A DNA stretch of 64,000 nt. Source: Hyphomicrobiales bacterium (GTDB lineage: Bacteria > Pseudomonadota > Alphaproteobacteria > Rhizobiales > Xanthobacteraceae). The position numbers and the translations under genes are program-made. Below, in pieces: positions 24,967 through 36,207 of the stretch (position 1 is the first letter of the stretch; the number at the start of each line of letters is the position of its first letter). The notes under the pieces were generated by a model. It made no database searches. It had not been told where the DNA came from and saw nothing but the letters and a program-made list of their open reading frames with translations. Where the stretch lies: positions 1-64,000 of the forward strand of contig WHTM01000004.1 in the NCBI GenBank assembly GCA_009377755.1, written 5' to 3'.

Positions 24967-25094
24967 CGTTCCCCGCACGCGGTGCAGCACGAAGTGATGC
25001 ACCGCAGATGCGGGGTCCCGGTTTTTTGCAAGCAAGCGACCGGGGTCCTGGGTCTGCACGGCAGCACTTTGTGCTGCAGTGCGCCCGGGACACG
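24967..25094. repeat. Dispersed intergenic repeat, family A, copy 3
   Basis: Carries the GGTGCAGCACGAAGTGATGC and GGTCTGCACGGCAGCAC palindromes of the family and ends CCCGGGACACG. Inverted relative to the copy at 9159-9290. It begins six bases after the DUF3617 stop. Confidence 0.83.
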
Positions 25095-25268
25095 TATGTG
25101 TTGGACGGCGGCGGCCCTAAAACAAGGGTCTTGCGGGTGTCTTGCGGGTGTCTAGAACCGCTCTGATCTTTTCTCTATAAGAGCCGCCAACGACGGCAGG
25201 CGTGCGCCGGAACGCGTCTTTGCCGATCCCCGCCGCCGATTTGTCCGTTCAACTAAGGACGTGAACCC

Positions 25269-27950
<2,682 letters not shown>

Positions 27951-27995
27951 GGTAAAAAGGCGATCGCCAGCTCTGCTGACTGCCCCCTCCGATGC

Positions 27996-28679
27996 TCAAG
28001 CGGGTTCGTTCTCTCGAGAGCCTGCAGTTGCCTGCTGGTCTGGGGCGCTTGCGCCAGCCAGTATTAGCTCCGACGATTCGACTGGCTTATAAGATCCTGG
28101 CTGCATAAAGGCGCGGAGTTCGTTCATGTCAGCCGGCAGCTTTCCGCCTACGAACGCCGCGAGCATTTCTACGAACGGCTCTGGATCAAGAATCGCCTTC
28201 TCGTACGATACATGCAGAATTGGACACGGGGCGGCTGCCATCAAGGCTAGGTTTCTCTTTTGGATCCGCGAAGCCGTCAAGAAAACGTCGTAGATTGGAT
28301 CACCCCGAGCAATCCGCCGGGCAGCGGTCGCCATGAGATCGCGCCATACCATCACGATCCGGGGATTTCGTAGCTTGGGAAGGAGGTGAGGCAGATAGCC
28401 CGCGGCTCTTGGATACTTCCATCCCCAGACCTTCAGCGAAGCATTGCGTTTTACAACAGCAGCTTCCAATCGTGCCAGGTCACCGCCTACAAAATCGGGG
28501 TCCTCCAGGTTGCCCGGAAGACTTGTGCCGATCGGCAACCCGCAGCGTATCGCCGCACCTGCAACCATAGTGGTGCCGCCGCGTGGCACGCCAAGAATGG
28601 CGACAGTCAGAGTGTCGGTGTCCGGTGCGAGCCGTCGGCCTTGAACCAAAGCAGGGCCGCAAGTCGTAGGTGAAGTCAT
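27996..28679 (-). CDS. Sulfotransferase-like protein
   Basis: A 227-residue protein from ATG 28679; an in-frame ATG at 28724 would add 15 residues. A P-loop-like PAPS 5'-phosphosulfate motif is present near the N-terminus (ILGVPRGGTTMVAGA). The VVMVWRD-like segment (RIVMVWRDLMATAARR) fits the 3'-phosphate site, and LHVSYEKAILDPEPFVEMLA is the usual C-terminal block. It would transfer sulfate from PAPS to a sugar or other acceptor. It is next to a glycosyltransferase in the same low-GC island and on the same strand, so modification of a surface glycan is the natural inference. Confidence 0.78.
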   Translation of the reverse strand: MTSPTTCGPALVQGRRLAPDTDTLTVAILGVPRGGTTMVAGAAIRCGLPIGTSLPGNLEDPDFVGGDLARLEAAVVKRNASLKVWGWKYPRAAGYLPHLLPKLRNPRIVMVWRDLMATAARRIARGDPIYDVFLTASRIQKRNLALMAAAPCPILHVSYEKAILDPEPFVEMLAAFVGGKLPADMNELRAFMQPGSYKPVESSELILAGASAPDQQATAGSRENEPA

Positions 28680-28745
28680 TGCTTTTGACCCCGATAACCA
28701 ATAACGCAACAAAATCGATTGCATTGCACTGCGAGCGCACTGACC

Positions 28746-31700
28746 CTATGGCTTCTCACGAAGGCATCCGACCGAGCGGTAGAGAGCGATTAGATCATCG
28801 GCCTGATCATCGAATGTTCGCACATGCGGCATCATCTTGGTGCGCTCACGGTATCGCGCGGGGTTTGCGTCGATCTCTAGCAGAACACGCCGCAGCTCGC
28901 GTGCGTCGGATACGTCAACGCGAAATCCATTTCGTCCTTCTTCAACAACGTCCCCTATCGCGCCGCGATCCGAAGCGATGATCCAAAGGCCTGCCTGCGC
29001 GGCTTCGCGGGTGACTAGCCCAAAGCTTTCGGGCCAAATCGAGGGTGCAAGTAACACGTGTAGCGAAGCGTATAGATTGCTAACTTTGTCGTGCCGGGTC
29101 CTTTCTAAGAAGGATACTGCGTTGCCATTCCAGGTCAGATCATTGTGGAAAAGCTCGCTACGTCCGACTTGCTCGTGATCCACCAATACCAACTCGATAT
29201 GGTCAAACCGCGTGCTGAGCCAGATGCGGCGCAATAGTTCATATCCTTTATGTACCGTCAATCCCGCGATAAATCCGACCCGCACATGGTTACCTGCTTC
29301 GGTCGTGCACTCCACGGGACGTACCGAGATCGTACCATTCTCTACGACATGAATTCCGGCGATGTTAGCGTCGCGATAGATTTGTGCGAATTGCTTGGAA
29401 ACGGCGATTACCGCTTTTGCCCGAGCAAGCAGCCCGCGCAGATAGGCTGTGCGCTCAATGCTCTCCTTCGTATCACCTGCCTGCCTCATGCCTTCCAAGG
29501 TCAAGTCCTTCCCGCTTCGCACCCGCCCATGCGCGTCAACTAGGTATTGGTGGTCGCTGAGCCACCAGCCGTCGTGAACCGTGACCACGTAAGGAATATC
29601 TGCCTCTAGCGCGGCCTCAACGACAGCACCAGTCAATCTTGGCAAACAATGGAAATGAACAAACTCGGGTTGGTGATAGGCAAGGTAGCGGGCAAACATC
29701 TTCTTCATGCGTTCATCCCGCGGCGTCCACTCCCATAATTCGTCTCGCGGACGCGTAACGGCAGTCACGCGCACTCCATTGTAGAAGTACTCCGTTGGTT
29801 GATATTCATTGGGATCCCCGTCTTTGGTGGTGAACACCAGCAGTTCCATTCGGGAGCCGTACCGTGCGACAAAGGAATCAACGGTTTCTTGAACGACACG
29901 CGTAGATCCGCCTACATCCTGGGGAGGGTAGAAGCTGTGGACGATCACGATGCGCGTCTTCTCGCCACTGACGGAGCGTTGCCTGTCAGATAGGTGACTC
30001 AACAGATGCGCTGCCAAGTCCTTACCGACGGTCGTGGGGTTATAGCGCGCACGAACAACCTGGCGTGCATTTCGTCCGATTTCGCCGCGCAATGCGGGGG
30101 CAATAATCAAGCTCTGCAACGCTTCGATCCACTCGTCGGCCGTGGTGCAAAGAAAGCCCGTCTTGCCGTTTTCAACTGCGGCTTCGTATGTTTTGGTGCG
30201 GCTAACGACCGAGGGGATACCAAATAACGCCGCTTCGAACCATTTGATCTCACTCTTGCAGTCATTGAATTCATGCGGACCAAGAACTGCAATATTGATA
30301 TCCGCCTCGCGCAATCGCTCCAGGTAGACCGGGAAGTCCCAAATGGGCGACAGCACGTGCACGCGTGACGCGTACGCTTGCAGCTCAGCCAATGGCGGGA
30401 ATGTTCCCATCAACGCCAAATGTACATGCGTGTGGCGAGCGAGAATTTCAGCGAGTACACACTTCGCGAACCAAGCGAAATCCGACTTATGCGCAAGTGT
30501 TCCCGAACTATAGAAAATCTCAATCACACGCTTGAAGCGGCGCAACTGCGGCCGGGGTGTTTCGAGATGCCGCTCCTGCACGAGGCCCGCGGCATTCGGT
30601 ACGACAATTGCCGTACCGGAGCGCACTTGCTTACGCATGTGCTCCGCTAGGGCGGCAGTCGAGGCTATCGCGTAGTCGCATTCTCGCATTGCAAGACGGA
30701 ATAGTTCCGCTCCAGCGGCAAGAACGGAATACTGTTGTGATGATATGAGGCCGGAATAGGTTTCGATCGGCTCTGGGTAGTACTGGTGATCGAAAATTAG
30801 GTCGTCAATTTCATAGAAGGATAGCTTACCAAGCTCTCGCGTGTATCGAATGACGGAGACGATCTCAGGGAATGCCGGCACTCGATAGAAGATAGCAATG
30901 TCTGCAAACGGCACCTCAGCTTCAAACTGTGGTACATGCGATTTAGAGAACCACTCGACATCAATGTCTTGTCTACTCAATTGGAAAATTTTGTTCTCTA
31001 CACGGTACCGAAAGCATTGTGGGACCGCATCATCGGCAAGAATCACGACTCTCGATCTGCTGATCTTCGCGCGCGGTACACCATAGCTTCGGTCGATCTC
31101 AGCCATTTCGATGCAGGCGACGGCGCGATTCATGCACTCCCTGGAGCTATCAAGTTGCTCGAACTCCGCCGCCTTGAATCCACGCTCGACGTTACTACGG
31201 GCCCAGGCGAGCGTCGCGTCGCGTATTAGCAATGGTGGAAGCATGCTTCCTGGTTCGCATTCTGAGGCTCGTTTCGCGTGCGTTTTTGCACTTTCGTGGC
31301 ATCCCATCCGTAGCAACGCAGTTGCCAAGTTCATTTGCGTCCAAAAGAATGATGGATTTATACGCTCAGCTCCCCCGAGGAAATACAACGCAGGTGCCCA
31401 ATCTTTTGCATCGAGAAAGATATCTCCGAGGTAATGCCAAGCCAGGAAACAGTCTGGCCACCTTTCCAGGGCTAGCAGACAAAGGCTCTTGGCCTCGCCG
31501 ACCAGGCCGAGGCGCCAGCACGCGAAGCCCAGCTCTGCGGTGAACTGAGCCGACCGCTGTGTATCCCCACGCAGGGCTTGCTCCGGTATGAACCCTCGAC
31601 ACATCGCGTGATCAAGCGCGTGACATACTGTGGCAATAGGTTCCCCCACCACGAGAGACCGATAGCGATCCAAATCAAACACACCGGCAACATTCTCGTA

Positions 31701-32300
31701 TGTAAGCCCATGTCGACGCAGCCAATCACGTTCGCTCCCGAATCGCCTTTCGGCAAATCCATGAAGCAACCAGTGTCGGTAGGCATCTGCATGTGATAAG
31801 TCGGGTATGTCTTGATAGTGGCGCTTGTAAAACACCGGATCGAAACGATGATCGAGGGAGAAAGGCCGACCCTCGGAAATTCCGCGGGTGAGGAAGTGAT
31901 CCAGAGCCTGGGTTGGCTCTATAAATGTGATATCTGAATTCAGGTCCGCATAAACGAGGGGATCGAACTGCTCTCGCCAATGTCTCGTCTTGCGCCCCTC
32001 TCTACGTCCAAACCGCAAGTAATGAAAGAAAGGATTGACTCCTGCTGACCGCACATCGGGATGGTCATGCAAGTACGCTTCGGTCGAGAACCACGGCGTA
32101 GGATCACGCCCCTCCTTCCATCCCAGCTGAATATAATGCTCGCATGGATCGATGCGGCTTTCTCTCACATCTTGATAGGTGGCAATGTAGAAATCTCGGT
32201 CGAATTCAGCGGAAATGACCTGCGCCTGGTTGCCAGGAGAGCCGCTGCCAGACAGGAAAAATAACTTCCTGCAATGAGTCCAAACACGATTTAACAGCAT
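28746..32300 (-). CDS. Giant multi-domain glycosyltransferase
   Basis: An 1184-residue cytoplasmic protein. Residues about 30-215 hold several copies of the short repeat FDRDFYIATYQDVR...HYIQLGWKEGRDP seen at the front of some polysaccharide glycosyltransferases. Residues about 240-360 look TPR-like (ELGFACWRLGLVGEAKSLCL). Residues about 420-790 form a first GT4-type region (GTLAHKSDFAWF, KSEIKWFEAALFGIPSVVSR). Residues about 800-1175 form a second GT4 (IVIVHSFYPPQDVGGSTRVV, SIWPESFGLVTREAAQAG, with the ESFG acid motif). It probably builds a repeating surface glycan. It is GC-poor relative to the flanks and partnered with the sulfotransferase. Confidence 0.88.
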   Translation of the reverse strand: MLLNRVWTHCRKLFFLSGSGSPGNQAQVISAEFDRDFYIATYQDVRESRIDPCEHYIQLGWKEGRDPTPWFSTEAYLHDHPDVRSAGVNPFFHYLRFGRREGRKTRHWREQFDPLVYADLNSDITFIEPTQALDHFLTRGISEGRPFSLDHRFDPVFYKRHYQDIPDLSHADAYRHWLLHGFAERRFGSERDWLRRHGLTYENVAGVFDLDRYRSLVVGEPIATVCHALDHAMCRGFIPEQALRGDTQRSAQFTAELGFACWRLGLVGEAKSLCLLALERWPDCFLAWHYLGDIFLDAKDWAPALYFLGGAERINPSFFWTQMNLATALLRMGCHESAKTHAKRASECEPGSMLPPLLIRDATLAWARSNVERGFKAAEFEQLDSSRECMNRAVACIEMAEIDRSYGVPRAKISRSRVVILADDAVPQCFRYRVENKIFQLSRQDIDVEWFSKSHVPQFEAEVPFADIAIFYRVPAFPEIVSVIRYTRELGKLSFYEIDDLIFDHQYYPEPIETYSGLISSQQYSVLAAGAELFRLAMRECDYAIASTAALAEHMRKQVRSGTAIVVPNAAGLVQERHLETPRPQLRRFKRVIEIFYSSGTLAHKSDFAWFAKCVLAEILARHTHVHLALMGTFPPLAELQAYASRVHVLSPIWDFPVYLERLREADINIAVLGPHEFNDCKSEIKWFEAALFGIPSVVSRTKTYEAAVENGKTGFLCTTADEWIEALQSLIIAPALRGEIGRNARQVVRARYNPTTVGKDLAAHLLSHLSDRQRSVSGEKTRIVIVHSFYPPQDVGGSTRVVQETVDSFVARYGSRMELLVFTTKDGDPNEYQPTEYFYNGVRVTAVTRPRDELWEWTPRDERMKKMFARYLAYHQPEFVHFHCLPRLTGAVVEAALEADIPYVVTVHDGWWLSDHQYLVDAHGRVRSGKDLTLEGMRQAGDTKESIERTAYLRGLLARAKAVIAVSKQFAQIYRDANIAGIHVVENGTISVRPVECTTEAGNHVRVGFIAGLTVHKGYELLRRIWLSTRFDHIELVLVDHEQVGRSELFHNDLTWNGNAVSFLERTRHDKVSNLYASLHVLLAPSIWPESFGLVTREAAQAGLWIIASDRGAIGDVVEEGRNGFRVDVSDARELRRVLLEIDANPARYRERTKMMPHVRTFDDQADDLIALYRSVGCLREKP

Positions 32301-32385
32301 CGAAATGGTAGAACCTCAATGACCGCGAGCACACACTTTATACAACTGTGTTTTGCAATCCTAGATAGGGAACGTGCGGCCGAAA

Positions 32386-32595
32386 TCGTTGGGGCTGACC
32401 GGCGCCGAGAGCGTGACGATCCACGGCCTCGCCTCAGGGCTCAAGCCGCGGCAGATGATGACGGCGGAGATCACCATGGCGGACGGCACGCTGAAGAAGG
32501 TGCCGCTGCTCTGCCGCATCGATACGCTCGACGAGCTCGACTACTACAAGAACGGCGGAATTCTGCAGTACGTGCTCAGGCAACTGGCGGCGTAA
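32386..32595 (+). pseudogene. acnA': Displaced 3' end of aconitase
   Basis: Encodes the last 70 codons of AcnA including the stop ([20 protein letters not shown] to LRQLAA), with only about three base differences from 27741-27950. There is no aconitase sequence before it; the preceding bases belong to the island. It could be the original end of acnA pushed away by an insertion that supplied a replacement. A chance ATG at 32374 makes a 73-codon frame, but no gene is expected. Confidence 0.92.
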
Positions 32596-32601
32596 GAGGC
32601 T

Positions 32602-32892
32602 TCACACCAGCTCGAGCCGCAGCTCCCGCCCGACGATCTTGGCGGCTCGCTGCAGGCTCTCGATCGTGGCGCTGCCGTTGTCGGGATCGAGCAAACGGTC
32701 GAGTTGGGCGCGGCTCGTCCGCATCAGCTCTGCCATCCGCTTCTTGGTGATGCGCTTCTTCTTCATTTCGTCAGCGAGTTGCCGTGCGATCACTGCCTTG
32801 ATCGCAGCAGCCGTCACTTCTTCGCGGATGACAGCCTCGTCGAGCCAACTCTCGAAGCTCGATCCGATGTGCTTGTTCTTCTTCTTGGTCAT
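32602..32892 (-). CDS. HigA-like XRE antitoxin
   Basis: A 96-residue protein starting at ATG 32892, which overlaps the toxin stop by four bases. The C-terminal half is a helix-turn-helix: KKRITKKRMAELMRTSRAQL followed by DRLLDPDNGSATIESLQRAA. The N-terminal part is Lys-rich with a short helix (FESWLDEAVIREEV). Toxin-first order with overlap is typical of higBA. It should repress its own operon and neutralise the toxin. It starts directly beside the displaced acnA end, at the island's edge. Confidence 0.85.
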   Translation of the reverse strand: MTKKKNKHIGSSFESWLDEAVIREEVTAAAIKAVIARQLADEMKKKRITKKRMAELMRTSRAQLDRLLDPDNGSATIESLQRAAKIVGRELRLELV

Positions 32893-33239
32893 GATGACAA
32901 CTCCTTCAAGCGTTGCCGCGCGACTGCGATGTCCTCGGCTGACGTTTTTTGCGTCTTCTTGATGAATGCGTGCAGCGCGATCAGCATTCCGTCGTGAAAT
33001 CCAAACAGCACACGCGCCTCGCGCCGGCTTGGGAGCGAGGAACGCACTTCCCACAAACCTCCGCGCAATGGCCGGCACAGCGGAAGTCCGACCGGCCAAC
33101 CGAATTGCACCTTGGCGATATCGCGGCCGATCGTCCGCTGATCTTCACGCGACAAATTCGTTGAGCCATTCCCGCACCGGCTCGCGGCCCGTGACCAGTC
33201 TCCAGAAACGAAGGGGATGGGCGTGAGGCGTTCGGGCAT
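32889..33239 (-). CDS. HigB/Gp49-type toxin, N-terminal part out of family frame
   Basis: A 116-residue frame. From about residue 30 it matches the Gp49/HigB family (SREDQRTIGRDIAKVQFGWP, PLCRPLRGGLWEVRSSL, ARVLFGFHDG, LHAFIKKTQKT). Residues about 11-29 do not match. The family-like peptide RFWRLVTGREPVREWLNE is instead found in the next frame over the same bases (about 33150-33210). Two opposite one-base changes, one C lost near 33205 and one T gained in the TTT near 33153, would explain this. The frame stays open, but the N-terminal helix is scrambled, so activity is doubtful. Confidence 0.8.
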   Translation of the reverse strand: MPERLTPIPFVSGDWSRAASRCGNGSTNLSREDQRTIGRDIAKVQFGWPVGLPLCRPLRGGLWEVRSSLPSRREARVLFGFHDGMLIALHAFIKKTQKTSAEDIAVARQRLKELSS

Positions 33240-33314
33240 TGAAGAATGAGTGTATCAAAAATGATACCTCTTTTCAAGTCCTCAGCCTTTGCGGCGGCGC
33301 AGCCACACACTCGG

Positions 33315-33457
33315 CCTCATCCCGAGGCGGCCGTGCGCAGCACGGCCCTCGAAGGATGCCGCAGGCGCCGGGGTTGTTGCCATGGTTCGAGACGCCCTGC
33401 ACGCAGCCAAGTGTACGCAGGCTGCGCCTGCTATGGCAGGGCTTCTCACCATGAGGG
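33315..33457. repeat. Dispersed repeat, family B, copy 2 (with nested palindrome)
   Basis: Starts CCTCATCCCGAGG, contains CTCGAAGGATG and TTCGAGACG arms, and carries the nested AAGTGTACGCAGGCTGCG unit at about 33395-33440. Lies between the HigB gene (transcribed away) and the 3' end of the Bug gene. Confidence 0.8.
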
Positions 33458-33466
33458 CTGAGACGA

Positions 33467-34483
33467 TCAAATCTTCTCGATCTTCGCCGCCGCGGCGATC
33501 TGCCGCCAGCGGTCGACCTCGCTGGCGACGAAGGCCTTGAATTCGTCGGACGTCATTGTCACGAGCTCGGACCCGTTGGCACCGACCTTCTGAATGATGC
33601 TCGGATCGGCCTTCGCCTTGGTGAGCGCCGCCGCCCAGCGCGCGACGATCGGCTGCGGCGTGCGCGGCGGCAGGAAGATGCCGTCCCACGAAGACCCCTG
33701 CATCGCCGGGAGGCCGGCTTCCTGGAAGGTGGGGACATCGGGAAGCTGGCTGGTGCGGCGGCGGGCGATCACAGCCAGCGCGCGGACGTTGCCGGCCTTG
33801 ATCTGCGGCAGGCACAGGCCGAAGAAATCGATCATGAAGTCGAAGCGCTTGGCAACGAGATCGTTCAGCGCCATCGCGCCGCCGCGGTAAGGCACATGCG
33901 TCGCCTTGGCGCCGATCAGCGCCATCAGGCGCGAGCCCTGCAGATGCGGGCCACCGCCGACGCCGGACGAACCGAAAGTCAGCTTGTCGGGATTGGCCTT
34001 GGCGTAGGCGATGTATTCTTGCAGCGTCTTCGCCGGCAGATCGTTGCGCACCACCATCACGCTGGTGTTGAACCCGATGGGGCCTACCGGGGTGAGATCC
34101 TTGCGCGGATCATAGGAGAGATTCTTGTAGATGGCGGGCGCGACCGCGATGCCGCTGCTCGATGCGAACAAGGCGACGCTGCCGTCCGGCGGCGCATCGA
34201 CCACCGCCTTGACGCCAAGGGTCGAGCCGGCGCCGGGGCGGTTCTCGATGATGACGGTCGGGCTCAGCGACGACTGGAACGACTGCGCAAACAGCCGCGC
34301 CGCCGTGTCGACGCCACCACCGGGCGCGAAGCCCACGACAAGGCGAACGGTTCCGGACTGCTGTGCAATGCCGCGGCCGGGCCCCAGCAGCATCCCTGAA
34401 ACCACCGCGGCACCGCCCGCGATCACCGACCGCCGGGACAGCCTGCGCGCGCCCCGCTGCGTGTGCGTATGTGAACGGATCAT
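33467..34483 (-). CDS. Bug/TctC-family solute-binding protein (1 of 2)
   Basis: A 338-residue periplasmic binding protein of the tripartite tricarboxylate transporter family. The N-terminus has RRSVIAGGAAVVSGMLLG, a twin-arginine-like export signal, and the mature part begins near QQSGTVRLVVGFAPGGGVDT. Family blocks are IENRPGAGSTLGVKAV, LTFGSSGVGGGPHLQGSRL and HVPYRGGAMALNDLVAKRFD. These proteins bind organic acids or other small ligands. No TctA/TctB membrane partner is in the window, so it is an orphan. It is the last gene of an operon after a TPP enzyme (18-base gap) and a polysaccharide deacetylase. Confidence 0.93.
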   Translation of the reverse strand: MIRSHTHTQRGARRLSRRSVIAGGAAVVSGMLLGPGRGIAQQSGTVRLVVGFAPGGGVDTAARLFAQSFQSSLSPTVIIENRPGAGSTLGVKAVVDAPPDGSVALFASSSGIAVAPAIYKNLSYDPRKDLTPVGPIGFNTSVMVVRNDLPAKTLQEYIAYAKANPDKLTFGSSGVGGGPHLQGSRLMALIGAKATHVPYRGGAMALNDLVAKRFDFMIDFFGLCLPQIKAGNVRALAVIARRRTSQLPDVPTFQEAGLPAMQGSSWDGIFLPPRTPQPIVARWAAALTKAKADPSIIQKVGANGSELVTMTSDEFKAFVASEVDRWRQIAAAAKIEKI

Positions 34484-34501
34484 GTCATCCTCCCTGGATT
34501 C

Positions 34502-36169
34502 TCAGGCTGTTGCCAGATTGACCCGCACCCGGCTGGTCATGATTTCCACCACGCTCGTCGTTCCCGCAGTCACATCGCCGATCGCCTGGCGCAGGCCATC
34601 GCGCAGCGCCGCTGGCTTGTCGATCCGTTGCGTCTTCGCGCCGAGCGCTCCCGCCAGCGCGCAGATGTCCACGCCGCCGTCGAACCGCATCTTGGCGAGC
34701 TTCACGCTGACGCCGCCGTCGCGGTCCATGAACGCCCGATTGTTGAGCACGATGATCAGCACCGGCACGCCGGCGCGCACCGAGGTTTCAATGTCGAGCG
34801 CCGTCTCGGCGAACGCCTCCTCGCCGATGACGGTGGCGACGAGCTTGTCGGGCGCCGCGGTCTTGGCGCCGATCGCTGCGCCGAGCGACCAACCCATGGC
34901 GCTCTGCACGCCGAAGCCGATGAACGATCGCGGCGTGGTGGCGATGTAATGCTGGCAGGTGGTGCCGCGCACCGAACCGGCATCGTGCAGCAGGATAGTC
35001 GTATCGGGATCGATAAGCTCCGCAAACTCGCGCGTGACACGGAACGGGTTGATCGGCGTCTCGTCGGAATTCACGTAGGGCGCGGAGACCTCGGCCCAGC
35101 GATCCCGCAGCGTCGCCAGTCCGTCGATCCGGGATTGCATCGGCACCAGGCGCTCGGCCGGAAGCAGCCGCTGCGCGGCCTCGTTGAGCTGCCGCAGCAC
35201 CAGCCTGGCGTCGCCGAGGATCGCCACGTCGGCCAGCGCCTCCTTGTGCAATTCGGCGGGATCGACGTCGATCTGGATGTGCTTCGCCGCCGCCGGTACC
35301 GGCGCCAGCGTCGCATGCTGCTTGAAGCCGCAGCCGATGGTCATGATCACATCGGCCGCATTGGCGACCGCGGTCGCGTGCGTCGTCCCGTAGCGGGCGC
35401 GCGCGAAGCCGCCGATGCCGAGCGAGAGCGGATGCGTTTCCGGAAATGCGCTCTTGCCGTTCAGCGTGGTGGCGACCGGCAGCGTCAGCAACTCGGCGAG
35501 CGCGACGAGTTCACCGCTCGCTTCCGACCAGAGCACGCCAGCACCGACATAGACGTAGGGCCGTTGGGCCTCCGCCAGCATCCGCGCCGCAGCCTCGATG
35601 GCGGCGGGATCGCCGGCGCTGCGCACCGGTGGGCGCGCCGACACCGGCTCATAGGGAAAATTGCCGCCGATTGGCATCGACGACACGTCGTAGGGCAGCC
35701 CGATGACGACGGGTCCCGAGCGGCCGGTGCGCAGATGCATGAAGGCCCGGCGCAGCAGATCGCCCACCTGCGACGGATCCTCGATGATCGCGACCCACTT
35801 GCTGACCGGGCCGAACACCTCGGTGAGCGGCAGCTCCTTGGTCTGCCGGCGCTTCGTGTCGAACCGGTTGTTGTGCCCGGCAATGAACAGGAGCGGCGTG
35901 GAATCGCCGAAGCTGTTGACGATCCCGCCCATCGCATTGGCAGCGGCCGGGCCGGCGTCGGTGAATACCACGCCCGGGCGACCGCTCGCGCGTGCATATC
36001 CGTCGCAGATGTCAACCGCCACGCGCTCCTGACGGGTGTAGAAGACCTTGACCTCCGGTCGCTCCGCCAAGGCATCGGCGAGATGACCGATCGACTGCCC
36101 GGTGATGCCGGCCGCGACGCGCACGCCTTCCGCCACCAGCGCGTCACCCATCGCCTCGGCCACGTTCAT
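34502..36169 (-). CDS. Acetolactate-synthase-like TPP-dependent enzyme (2 of 3), GEE in place of GDG
   Basis: A 555-residue protein of the same superfamily as the gene at 22410. The PYR domain has Glu48 (YTRQERVAVDICDGYARASG) and the central domain RPYVYVGAGVLWSEASGEL. The diphosphate-binding motif, normally GDG, is G449-E450-E451 (VIGEEAFAETALD), while the matching NN is kept (VLNNRAFMDRDGG). Glu for Asp in the metal-binding position is unusual and may change cofactor binding. It is the middle gene of the deacetylase-TPP-Bug operon, 38 bases after the deacetylase. The start at 36169 is chosen by family alignment (MNVAEAMGDALVAEGV). Confidence 0.87.
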   Translation of the reverse strand: MNVAEAMGDALVAEGVRVAAGITGQSIGHLADALAERPEVKVFYTRQERVAVDICDGYARASGRPGVVFTDAGPAAANAMGGIVNSFGDSTPLLFIAGHNNRFDTKRRQTKELPLTEVFGPVSKWVAIIEDPSQVGDLLRRAFMHLRTGRSGPVVIGLPYDVSSMPIGGNFPYEPVSARPPVRSAGDPAAIEAAARMLAEAQRPYVYVGAGVLWSEASGELVALAELLTLPVATTLNGKSAFPETHPLSLGIGGFARARYGTTHATAVANAADVIMTIGCGFKQHATLAPVPAAAKHIQIDVDPAELHKEALADVAILGDARLVLRQLNEAAQRLLPAERLVPMQSRIDGLATLRDRWAEVSAPYVNSDETPINPFRVTREFAELIDPDTTILLHDAGSVRGTTCQHYIATTPRSFIGFGVQSAMGWSLGAAIGAKTAAPDKLVATVIGEEAFAETALDIETSVRAGVPVLIIVLNNRAFMDRDGGVSVKLAKMRFDGGVDICALAGALGAKTQRIDKPAALRDGLRQAIGDVTAGTTSVVEIMTSRVRVNLATA

Positions 36170-36207
36170 CGGCGCCGGCCTTTCACAAACGGTCCACGCT
36201 GTCCACG

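Larger units (their letters stand above)
27951..32385. mobile_element. Low-GC island bracketed by acnA 3'-end copies
   Basis: A stretch of about 4.4 kb carrying a sulfotransferase-like and a giant glycosyltransferase gene, both on the minus strand. Its composition is visibly poorer in GC than the flanks (a stretch counted by eye near 30900 is close to half GC). It lies exactly between the two direct copies of the acnA 3' end. No integrase, transposase or terminal inverted repeat is visible inside, so the mobility mechanism is inferred only from the repeat-bounded structure. Confidence 0.65.

Noticed and set aside
25130-25151. Two 11-base copies CTTGCGGGTGT before acnA
   Set aside because: Real tandem repeat, but too short and too far from any defined promoter to interpret.
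27951-32385. Island considered as a prophage or complete integrative element
   Set aside because: No integrase, phage structural gene, or conjugation gene is present; only the flanking acnA copies support insertion.
32374-32595. 73-codon gene at the island's right end
   Set aside because: It is the displaced 3' end of acnA preceded by a chance ATG, not an independent gene.
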